From positions 1,240,001 through 1,304,000 of the forward strand of contig NC_134288.1 in NCBI RefSeq assembly GCF_949628215.1: DNA of 64,000 bases, read 5' to 3'. The position numbers were made by a program, and so were the translations under genes. This document shows, piece by piece, positions 37,401 to 49,400 of the stretch. The notes beneath the pieces are model-generated. The model was not told the origin of the DNA, did no database searches, and saw only the letters and a list, made by a program, of their open reading frames with translations. Position 1 is the first letter of the stretch. Each line of letters opens with the position of its first letter. Source of the DNA: Phalacrocorax aristotelis. Taxonomy: Eukaryota > Chordata > Aves > Suliformes > Phalacrocoracidae.

Positions 37401-40400
37401 GCTTGTCAAATGTCTGTACTAGCAGAGGACTAGAAACATCCCAAAAAAATCATTCAGCTTAAGGACACTCAGATCCTGGTTCACCTAAGGCAAAGAATAC
37501 TTCCACTGCCGCATTGCTGTGAGATGGAGGACATGCAGATTACTCAGGTCAGTTTTCCCCCTTTTCCAGTGACACTGTAACTACAGCCATTATATACCCT
37601 GTGTTATCTTTGCCAGTCTTGGCAAAGGTGGAAAACAATTGCAGCATGCTCCTCAGGCAAACTACCGCAGCTGTTAACCATGGCAAGATCAGAGATTCCA
37701 ATGTCTTGCCTAACAGCTGCCCTCAAATTTCTACACATTACTAAAAAAGACAATACTATGACTATTAGCTAAGAAAAAAAATATTATAAGACTGTAAAAC
37801 ATCACCATCTGGTAACTCTTACCATTACAGTACCACAGACCTTAACGCAATTGCAAGGTAAGTGCTTACCACGTCCTCTCTGTGCAAAACTAGTCTGGAA
37901 ATAGTAGAGCTGAAGGAGACAGCTGCGTGGGAAGCAAGCCTAAATCAGTTCTAAAGCAAGATCTTGAACTAAATTATTCATTTCCATACAGAGCAGAAGT
38001 TTATTAATAGAAAACACAAAATGATCTATGCAAGCAGGCAATGGTTGCTAGTACTTTGTGTAATTGTATTAAGTCTTAAATTAGAGAAATGCTGGGTGAG
38101 AATCCAGAGCAGCATAAGAACCAGGTGCGTAATCTGGTTACACAAACACAAAAACATCAGGGGACAAAGGTGCTGCGGGGCTATCCCCAACCTATTGCTG
38201 TACATACAAACAAGCCTTTGTGTGTTCCTGTTCCAAAGGCAGGCAATGCTGAAGGACAGACCTAGCGCACATCTGTAACTCTTTCTAATGCTCCGTGTCA
38301 GCCAGAGAAATGGCAAGTCACCAAAACACAGATTCTGCTAGCGAACAGATACCGGCTCTGCAGCCAAGTAAACTGAAGTCAAGTGACCTGCAACAGGAGT
38401 ACAGCCAACAGGTTGGGTTTGTGCTCCCAAATCAGAGATTACGAGCTCCTGCAACACCACAAATTGAGACCAATAAGCAATTAATGACAACACCTACATG
38501 TTGGAGATGGAGCAAGATGTACTTCTCTATCTCCTGCCCTGCCCATGCATTACAAGAAGCAGTTAAAGCCACAACTTCCTTGCACTCCATTCAAGTATCC
38601 AACGTCATGAGCAAGGCATCCAGCACAGACTTAGGAACACATGGTGCTTCTTACTCCTGCTCCGAGGGTACATCCCCACTTCCCCAGCTAATGCAGGAAT
38701 TGGACCTGCCTAGATCTATAATAGTTCAGGGTGAATTAAACCACTTGCAGAACAGCTCTCATCTGCCCAAGTCTGGCAGTGGGTTGTTTTTTTCCAGCAC
38801 TCTGCACCACTATTTGGAGTCAGTGGAGCATCAGATTGCAGTCTTCTCCATGGTCTGTGGATAGGACAGGCTGATGCCTCTACTGCTCTTCCATCCACTG
38901 GACAGTGGGCTCAGGGTGCCACAACCTGCAGGCACACAGCCTTTGTAAACCTGAATCCCACACGAGGAAGATCTGAATGCCCTAATAGGCAAGGCTAAAA
39001 ATATTTTGTATGACTACCAGACCCCAGATCATCTTAACCCCTAAAGGCAACCTGGAAGATAGGCCAGGGACCCAGTTTCCACCTGCTGACATGATGTGCC
39101 AAACTACATTTTGGTATCTTGCTGAAGACCACGAACATCTGAAAATCTGAAGAAGAGAAAGCAGAGCCATGTTCTGTGTCTCCAAACCTTCAATGTCCTT
39201 CGGAACTAGAACTGAGTCTAACTGCATTGAGTTACAACTATTACTGTAATTACTCATTAGCTGCTCTGATTAACAGGTGTTGTATAATGGAGGGAAACAG
39301 ATCAGTCATGTTAGTGGAAAGGCACCATTCACTTCCTGAATGGAGGAATGAGGGAAATCCCTTTCTCAACCTAAAGCACATACACATCTGCTTTTCTGTA
39401 AGAGCTCACTGACAAGAACAAAAAAAGCACAAAAACTTAAGATGCCACATCTGCATAATCAGCCTCTTTAGCACACTGTTGTCACAAGCATACAGAAAGC
39501 AAAAGTAACATTTAAGTAAACCCCATGGAAGGATTGTGCTCATACATTTAAAAATAAAAATCAGGTTTCAGTCCAAGTCCAGCTAGCAAAAGCTTTCCAG
39601 AACTCAACACTGCAGTTTTACAGAAAACAGTTTCTAGATGGAAAGCCAGTGTAGGAGTAATCAGAGGAAAAGCTTCTCAAGAAATAAGAATAATGAAAAA
39701 AATTTCCAAAATAAAATTCCATTTTAATAATTTTTAGCTTTACAGTATTCATTGCTGTGATGTCAGCAGAAGTCAAATTAGTGGTGACACTGGTTTTAAT
39801 AAGATTAGGGGCAGCTCCTAATTTAGTAGGCATTAAAAAAACTTGCTTTCTACATCAAACCAACTCCTGTGTTTTAATTAATTTCACTCTAGCACTTTGA
39901 ACAAGAGAACAAAAGAATCCATCGTACAAATCAGATGAACAATGGTCCAGACAAAACATTTTGATGCTGGCAAGAACAGCTCCCTTGTTATTCATACAGA
40001 GAGAGCAAAACTTCCTCAAAGTGCTAATGTTTCATGTTATTTCAGTGCAATAAACAGAAGATGCTTTAAAACATCTTGTATTCAACACCACTGTGTAGTA
40101 ATCACAAGCTGGCTTTAATTATTTCATTAAAAAATGAACACAGTTTCGATTCAACATCTATGACACCAGCAAATGCACATGATGGGACATAACCTCCCAA
40201 TAGCAGAATACCATCTCCTACTGCACAGCAAGCAAAAATATAGATTGGGCAAGGACAAGCAAACTTTTAAAAATGCAGATGAAAAAAGCTTCAGACAAAT
40301 GTACTTGTAGAAGAACTCCAAAATTGAATCAGTGAAAAAAAAGTGGCAGAAAACTCCTCACTGAGGTCTGTTGTTACTCTTCTAACATTTTGCTGTGTTT

Positions 40401-43400
40401 TACCCGGGCACAGGCAGCACCGAGTAACTACATATTCAATGAATTCCAGCAATGTGTAGCAAGTGTTTGTACAAGGAAACTTTAATTTCTTTCCTCCATG
40501 AGTTTATGCATGTCTTGTCTTTTCCGTTTCAGCTGAACTATGCAGGTCCTGGACTTACTTATTCCCACTGCTTCCATACCTTGTAAGCTTTCTGCAAATA
40601 TTCTGCCAAATCCCAGACCCATCTCCACACCCCAGGTCCTCTTCAGCATGGTGCGTGCAGGAGAGCAAAACACTTGTCTCCCTTCATGTAGGTGGGAGGC
40701 AGCAGCAGGGAAGTACTAGCTACAGATCAGATCAAATGCTAGCTTATGTCAAACTGAAACATAATGCAGATTTATTTGGATAGTTTTACAAATGTATCAG
40801 CATATTTCTTCACTGGTATTTAAAGCAAATCACCTGGAAAAAGGGGAGAGAGACTTAGGCTAACACAGAACTTCTACTTCTCAAAGCAGCTAAAGAGGGT
40901 CTGCAAGTAATAATAAAAGCACAAGCACAGCTCTATTAACTGTCTAGGTCACCACACCATCTGTCCGTCAGCGACCCAGACCATTTAATCCACCATCTGC
41001 CTGTGAACATCAGAAGACACCAAGCCTAGATTTCATTAGGGTTCATACAGCTTTCAAGTCAAATGTAGCTCTCAGATATAGGTTAATACATTTTATTTCT
41101 GAGAATAACCTAGATTCATATTGATAGAGACCCCTAAGCCACCATGCTAGCTCTCCTTTTTATCTCCATTGCAAATGGTTATCAGATTACGTGGGGGCTG
41201 TTTCAGCTGATGCCCAGGCAATCTGTTATTTGTCAGGGTTAATTGCGGTTGCTTGTAGATGAACAGTTTAAGAAAACCAGGGCACCTGTACCTGAAAAGC
41301 TAAAAGCTTCTTCATACCACATTAACCCAGAGCAACAAAAATTTCAGAAGCAAGAGGATGCTTGCTCTCTTGACTTTGCCCAGATCTGATCCTACCAAGT
41401 TATTCAAAACTAAAAACAAACACCCTGGGAAATCAATAGAAATTCACAACAGCATCACCCATTTTCCCCCAAGGAAGAAAAGATCTTACAAACCTTAAAT
41501 GTTACCCTGAAAAGTGACATGCCAAAGCTTTACATAAAACAGCACACCTAACCATGTGCCTGGCACTACACAATTCAGAGGCACTGACAGTACTAGTGAC
41601 ATGCTTGTGAGCTGCAATTAAACTAAACACTTCTCCCAGTCATAAGCATGGATCAACTGCAGAAAATATTTTGAAACTCAGGCTTGCAGACAGAAGGATG
41701 TCTAGAGGCACCGCACGAAGAACACTGAGGCTGGCTGTGATACTGCTCTGGCTGTACCCAAGGCAGAGCTCTGCAGGGCCTGGGATGGACTTACAGCAAA
41801 TCACCTCATGGCCAAGGGCACAGAATAACACAGGCTGAAATAATACTGGACTCACTCCAGTATGTCAATGTCTTGTATTGGGGAGCTCAAAGTGGACCTG
41901 CACTGTCAACAGGGCTGCCCGCAGTGCTAACAGAGAGCACCCCCTTCCCTCACCCTGCTGGCTGCAGCCCTGCAAGCGCAGTCCAGGATGTGGTCGGCCC
42001 CATGCAAAGCCACAGCTTTATCTCCGTTTAAAACAGCTTTTTTTTTTTTTTTTTGGCTATTAGAAAAAACAAAAAGGTCTGAAATGCAGGTCTTGCATCA
42101 CTGATGCCATGGTCTCATACTGCAAACACTACAACGTGTAAGATATTATAAACCATCCCACAACCCCCCTAAATTTTGCCTTAAAACTCACCAGGTCCCT
42201 TGCAGATGTTACTGTTATTGGAAGGTGATCGACAACTTCACTGCACTGTAACTGGAAACAATCTTCCAGTTATCAGCCTTCATGAATATGTGGCCAGTTT
42301 GTGCCTGTTCTTGTAAAATTGCGATCCTCCCCAAGGCTATTCCTTCCTCTGAAATTCTGGACAAATGAAGCCTTCGCCTCAGGCTAAGTGCTTTTAAGTC
42401 TCTCTTCACACACAGGACCTCCCTTCCTCTGAACGTCCTAGCCAACTTCCTCGCTTTGAATTCTCCCTTCTCAAACACTGGTAAGTAAAGACACACCAAT
42501 CCGCAGAGGCCTGAACGTGGCAGCCAGATATGCTTTGCCAGATTAAAAAGCAGCAGTAATTTTTCACAGGACAAGAGAAGAGCTCCAGCTCCAAGTTTAA
42601 GTACTGTTCCTGGTATTAGCAACTCAGGCAGAAAATCCAAGGACCCAACGCACCATCCACCCTCTCTAACAGATTTCACACAGAGACTTACTCCAGCCCA
42701 CTTTTTAGGTAGGATGGGGGCGGGGGTGGGGCAAGCCAGGTGTGCCCTGAAACCACACCTTGTAGGGAAAGATTCAGGAGGAAGGTGAGGCTGGGACAAC
42801 ATTTACAGTCACAAGAGACACTATGTTAACTTCTTGCTAAAAAAGATACTCTAAATTAATTACCAAGAGGGCTACTGGAAGGAACATCTTGTCTCCTGCC
42901 CAACTGTTGCCATGGCCACCAGCTCACTGCTGATCTACATCAAAGCACAGAAAAGCAACAAGCACATCCTTCTCAGGGCTCCTGAGAGCCCCTTGGCAGC
43001 TCCTCCCGCAGCTCAGCCCTGGGGCGGGCAGGGAGCAAGACAACCACACCAGGACATGGCGAGTGCACAAGTCCATGGTTGCAGCACCGTGTTTCTTTGA
43101 GACTCGCACAGTTTCATATTTGGGGTGTTCTTTAAAGAAGGGTGCAAAGAGGCTTTGCTTGCAGTGGGAAAGCAGAGAGCGAAAAGGCAGCAGCGACACA
43201 GAGCTCTGTGACAGGCACTCCTTCCTACCTTCCCACTCTATTCCAGCTCCGAAGACCATACCTGCTCACAGGCAGGGAACAGGCAAACCCAGAGCTTTAT
43301 TGGGTCATTAGAGAATTTGCAGAGAAGGCTGATGTGCTCAGATGCTCAGGTGCTATATTTATATTCTTTCCAGTCCTGGCGGACAGAGCCCAATAGGCAA

Positions 43401-46400
43401 TGCCTGTACTCCCCAAATGCTCTTGCTCAAAAGCATTGCATCTATTTTTACTCATTCCCCATGCAACAAGGGAGCATACGGTACCTCTGGCAGAGATGGA
43501 GAAGATGCAGACGGACGGAGACAAGACAGTACAGGGAAGTGTTTTAAACACATTATCTACCTTTATTAAAACAGAAAAATCATTGCCTAACACTGTTGCT
43601 GCTTCTAAGACTAGACACTAAAGTTACGACGTGCTAATATTAGTAATTTTTATACTTACAGGCTTTAAGATAACACTAAAATTCACGATGAATCAAGCTA
43701 AAGCAGTAGTAACATGTGCCTGCCCAGATGGGGTGTACTTTCAGTGTCTATTATCAAGAGATGGAAAAAATACAAACCATCCTTTTAGCACTATATTATA
43801 CTCCTGTTCTGCACAGGCTTACAGAAGGTTTTCTGGAATCATCGACACCAACAGACTTTTATTAAAAGCTACCACGTGATGTTGACAGCTCTACCCCCAA
43901 GCCACACCACTGGTATAATACAGGAGCGAGAGCCTATCCTGTGCTAAGCAGAATGCTACAGACACAGCTGCCTCCTGCAGCTGAAAAGGAAGAATAAGCT
44001 GCTGGCTGTATATCAGCATGCTAAGTGGGAAGCAAGGTAATCCGGCATGGTAAATGAGCCTGCGCTCTACAAAATGCACCAGTAAACTCAGTGCTGTGCT
44101 CTGCTTAACAAAGAATGTGTCCTCTGTCTTGGATGCTTGCGGTACAACCACTCCTCTCAAAGCATTATTCCTACAGCAACCAGAGCAATCAGGCTTATCT
44201 CCACACCACTAGGTCAGGTGAACAGCCTCCCAGAAAACGACCACGGCTTTGTCATGACCCAGGCCCCGGCAAAGCAGAGGTGCTGTATCTGGGGCAGCTT
44301 GGTGACTTCCATCTCCTCTCAACACAAACAGACAGGAGCACGCAGGCTCCTCCTGCCCTAGCCAGTGAACCAGATGGGATGTGACAGAGCTGCAGCTCTT
44401 CAGCTTATTGCATGTCTCAGAGAAACTGCTTTTCAGGAGACCAGCCATCCTGTGAGATGTTGCAGAGACCCAGCAGAGCAGTCCAGGCCGGCACCTGAGA
44501 GCTCAGAACAATGTGCTTGGCATGAAAGGGTGAAGGGCAATTTCTACCAACTGGACATATTCAAGTTCGTAATGATTAAACATTAATGGGAGTTAAAAAT
44601 AAGATACAGAGCTTTTTCATATCTCTCTCAGCATTGCTGAGAGGCTATGGGGAGGCTATATAATGAGGCCACGGGGAATCTGCCCACAGATCTTTGTCTC
44701 TTGCATGTGTCTTACCTGACAGTCAAAGTCCTGGAAGTTGCGAGCCGCATTCTGTTAACAAAAAACAGAAAAAAAAAAGAAGAAAAAAAAAAAAAGAGTT
44801 CAGCACAGTTCCCCAGAACACCCCTGACAACATCACAAAAGCTCCCCTCAGACCCCTCTGCTTCAGCACTGTGTAGCCTGACTGCAGTCAGGACAGCAGT
44901 GAAATGTAAGACCTGTACAAGAAAACTCCATGCAAGTTCTGCCCATTACTCTACAGCAAGTTTGTCGAGTGCTGTACCAAGGCTGTCAACTAAGGAGGGT
45001 ACCTGTGGAGACAGCTGAGAGTTGAGAGCATTCGGGTAGGGCCAGATGCACATAACGACCCTGACCAAAGTCAGGCTGGTTATGAGGTTGGGTTTTGTCT
45101 GGTCCTGGTGCCCATTATCAATTTGAATGCAAAACCCTTGAAAGGACAAGCACTAGGATCGCATGTAAGGAGCACAAGCAAACAAGCTATGCAGTCAGGT
45201 ACTCTGTAGTAACTGCTGTGCACGTGGTATCGTTCCACAGCAGTCACAGTGACCTGTAGGCTATGGAAATCAGAGCACATGGGAACTGGGCTCCGCAATT
45301 CACAACTGACTTTTCTCAGAGGGTGACACCACACGTTCAGGCAAGCACAGCAAATAGAGCACACGTTTGGTGTACTGCAAGTTTGAAGGTCTGCAGTAAC
45401 TTATCCATATGCCCACATGCTTTGTAAGACTCCAGGTCTGACCACAGAGTAGGTTACGCCTCTGAGTGCTGTCAAATGCTGCAAAAGGCTGAGCAAATCA
45501 TTTGAGACAGCATTCTAGCTTACGTGTTTTATGCAGAGTGCCTTAGTGCCGAAGTTACAACTAGGACCATATACGCTCAAGAGAAACACCCCAAACATTT
45601 CTTCTGCCTGAGCACCTTAACCCTTCCCCACGTATAAACAAGTGTCCCTGTTTTCGTCCCTCCAAAGCTTTGCCACATTAGCAAGAACACAGGTTCCTAC
45701 CTACGTTCTTCAGTCTGAGACATTTGAGTTATCTGCAATTCTGTTTTAAGAATCCCCCCGCTGTTAAATATTGAACTGTGTCAATGTTTTGAATGTGATG
45801 TGGCTCAAAGCACCAAATCCTCAGGATGGGGGAAAAGAAAATAAAAAGCAGCCCCCTCTTATTTCATTTTGAGATCCCGAAGTTAGTTCAGATTTCTGAC
45901 AACTCTGTCTACAACTCTTTCCCTGCTCTGTTAAATACAGACAGCAGAGCCTTCTCATCTACCAGGTTGTAAATAAGGTAAATTCAGTCATCCAATGCCA
46001 CAGTGATTAAGGACTGTAAAAAAGCCTATGAAGAAAAGAGGAATATCTGTACTCAGCACTGGACTTGGATGGTGCATGCTAAGTAGAGAAAAGGCTGATC
46101 TGAATTTGTACCGAGAAAAGCAAGACTCCCCCGGCAGGGAGTCGGGAGGAAGTGACACAAAGCAAAGAATTAATGACTGCAACTGGATACTTGATTTTAA
46201 CAACCAAAATCTGACTTTAAACCATTAATCTATTCATTGTCTTAACTTGAGAAAGTCAAAGGCTAAGGCATGTTTTTCAGTCCTCTGAAGGTGTGATGGC
46301 TGCACCTAAAAGGCAAAGAGCTAGCTGGAATGACCCAATCCAGCCTAAGGGATGTCCATTCAGTCTCCTGAATTAAGCTGTTGCATGACAATGGGGTGTT

Positions 46401-49400
46401 CTTCAATGCCTACAACACGCTAGGGAGGGATGGAATCCACCTGTCTAAAAGGGGTAAGGGAATCTTCAGCAGTAGGCTGGCTAACTTGGTGAGGAGGGCT
46501 TTAAACTGAAGGACTTGGGGGGTGGGATCTGCTGCAAAAATGCTCACACCAGCACGTCCAATGGGGGAGTAAGTCAGGCCAAGCAGTGTGGTGACAAAGG
46601 CTCCTTAGCTGTCTCCCAAGACATGAAACAGAAGAGTAATTGCCTCAAGTGTATGTATACAAATGCCCGCAGTCTAGGTAACAAACAGGAGGAACTGGCG
46701 CTCCGTGCCCACTGAGAAGGGTATGACATCATAGGAGTAACTGAAACATGGTGGGACACCTCAAACAACTGGGGGATCGCAATGGACAGTTATAGGCTCT
46801 TCCATAAAGACAGGCACGGTAGAAGAGGTGGAGGAGTTGCACCCTACATCAAGGAACACCTTGAATGTATCGAAGTCAACTATGGTGATTGCAACTGCTC
46901 TATCGAATGTCTCTGGGTTAAAGTCAGAGGGGTCATCTCCAAGCAGGACCTCACAGTGGGCATCTGCTACCAACCTCCTAACCACGATGACAAAGCCGAC
47001 GAAGTGATACTTGGGGCGCTACAGCAAGCTTCTGGCCAACAGAACCTCGTCCTGATGGGTGACTTCAACTACCCAGACATCTGCTGGAAGAACAGGACGG
47101 CAGCTGGCATGCCATCCACCAAGTTCCTGGAATGCACAGAGGACTGTTTCCTGATACAAATGTTAGATGTGCCAACCAGGAAGGAGGCACTGCTGGACTT
47201 GCTGTTCACAAACCGAGAAAGCCTGCTTTGTAACATCTCGGTTAGTGATAGCCTTGGCTGCAGTGACCACAATGTTGTGGAGTTCGGGATCCTGCTGAGT
47301 GTGCTGAAGGTCAGCTCTAAGACAAGGGTTCTGGATTTTAGAAGAGCAAACTTCAGTGCACTCAGGGCTCAGCTGGGAGGGATTTGATGGGAGGCTTCCA
47401 TGGAAGACAAAGGAGCCAGCGAGTGCTGGGAGTTCTTCAAGAACTCTCTATTGGAAGCACAAAGCCAATTTATCCCCTACAAAGGAAAGGGAAGTAAGCG
47501 GAGCAAGAGGCCCCCTTGGCTCAACCATGACCTCCTGGGTCTACTCAAATCCAAAAGGGCAGCACACCAGAGATGGAGAAGTGGAGGATTATCCGCCAAG
47601 ACCTACAACGGCAGTGCCAGAGGGTGCAGAGATGCAGTTAGAAAAGCAAAAGCCCAGCTCGAATTGAAACTGGCTGTAGATGTCAAAAATAACAAGAAAG
47701 GATTCTTCAGGTACGTCAACCATAAGCAGAAGAAGGAGGAAAACACAGGCCCACTGTTAAAGAGAAAAGGAGAGTCTGTCACCAGCGATGCTGAAAAGGC
47801 AGAGGTCCTCAACACCTTCTTCACCTCTGTCTTTACCAGCACTGTCGGGTCCCAGGCTTTGGGCATGAAATTGCCGATTGATCCAAACACCGACCCACCA
47901 TCAGTGAAGGAAGAGTTAGTACAGGAATTACTACAGGAGCTTGACCCCCACAAATCTATGGGCCCTGACGCCATCCACCTGAGGGTGTTGAGAGAGCTGG
48001 CTGACGTCATCGCAAGGCCACTCTCCATGATCTTCGAGAAGTCGTGGGGAACGGGGGATGTCCCAGAGGACCGGAGGAAGGCAAATGTTACCCCTATCTA
48101 CAAGAAAGGCTCGAGGGAGGATCCGGGTCACTATAGGCCCATCAGCCTTACTTCAATCCCTGGGAAAGTTATGGAACGAATCCTCCTGGGGGCCATCACA
48201 AGTCAATTGAAGCACGTGATTGGGAAAAGCCAACACGGCTCCACTAAAGGCAGATTGTGCTTGACAAACCTGGTGGCCTTCTATGACAAAGTGACTTGCC
48301 TGGTTGACATGGGGTGGGCAGTGGACATTGTCTACCTGGACTTCTCCAAGGCCTTTGATACGGTCCCCCACAGCCTCCTTCTGGAGAAATTGATGTGTTA
48401 TGGCCTAGACAAGCGGTCTGTGCAGTGGGTGGGGAACTGGCTGACAGGCTGCACCCAACGGGTGGTGGTAAATAGCTCTTTCTCAAACTGGCAACCTGTC
48501 ACTAGTGGAGTCCCCCAGGGATTGATACTGGGCCCAGTGTTATTCAACATCTTTATAAGTGATCTGGATAACGGCATCAAGTGTCACCTGATGAATTTTG
48601 CAGATGACACCAAGTTGAGTGGGGAAGTAGACACTCCAGAAGGGAGAGCTGCTCTGCAGGGTGATCTGGATAGGCTGGAAGAGTGGTTGACTCGGCCACG
48701 TTGGACACCTTTAAGAGTCGTCTGGACAGGGTGCTGGGCCATCTTGTCTAGACTGGGCTCTTCCTAGAAAGGTTGGACTAGATGATCCCTGAGGTCCCTT
48801 CCAACCTGGCATTCTGTGGTTTCAGTAACTTTTCACTGAGGCTATATAATACGAGTCAAAGGTGCGAGAATATGGGCCAGCCAGAATAGTGTCACTGGGG
48901 TAAGTTTTCTTATCAGGTTACAGGCAGTATTCTCCTTTTCTCTCTTTTTCAACTAAATGGGAACATTTGCAGTTTATTTTCTTTCCCAGTATAAAGTCAC
49001 TGCATTTTAGTGAGCCTGAATGACATGAACATATACAATCTAATATATTTTACTTCCCCGCTCTTGCTATTAGGTTTAAGTTACATATAAACATGAATGT
49101 TTGTATACTTTAAAAGTAAGGCTTGTAATTTTCTGCTGACTTATATTTGAGATAAAACAAAGCCAGTACTCAGTTGTCCCCAGTGGCATTTCCTAGTTTA
49201 GCCAATTGAACAAGGTATGACCCATTTCCATTTCCCAACCAATTCCACTGGTTTTAGAGTTTGAGTATTAAGACACCAGAGCTCCCTTTCTCTGTACAGC
49301 AGCCTTTCCTTATGAAGAGTTCATGAGCACTCACCCATTAGCACCTTAAGAGTTTTACTGTACTATTTTCAGCCATTAATCCATGCTGGCTCAAACTCCT

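Larger units (their letters stand above)
28666..44715 (-). other. NDRG3: NDRG3 intron 2 (16 kb)
   Basis: The largest intron, mostly AT-rich and unremarkable. It contains an old CR1-like LINE relic (about 34380-35470), a small CR1 tail (about 36650-36722), a T17 tract at 42038-42054, and long chance frames at 38295-38864 (+) and 42215-42802 (-). I saw no RNA gene or coding exon. Confidence 0.6.
46290..48824 (+). mobile_element. CR1 LINE, young but internally deleted copy
   Basis: One reading frame runs through the endonuclease and reverse transcriptase. It is interrupted only by TGA codons at 46713-46715 and 47385-47387; all open pieces share one phase. Endonuclease marks: [39 protein letters not shown]. 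Reverse-transcriptase marks: [37 protein letters not shown]. Near 48690 the frame jumps straight from LEEWL into 3' UTR sequence, so the C-terminal part of the protein is deleted. The element ends GGACTAGATGATCCCTGAGG...CATTCTGTGG at about 48824, the CR1 terminus. The 5' part before about 46290 is missing, as is usual for CR1. It is not functional. Confidence 0.95.

Noticed and set aside
42215-42802. 195-codon - strand open frame in NDRG3 intron 2
   Set aside because: No recognisable domain, no splice evidence, and composition typical of translated non-coding DNA.
44761-44800. A-rich run on + taken as a retroposon poly-A tail
   Set aside because: On the gene strand it is the polypyrimidine tract directly before NDRG3 exon 2.
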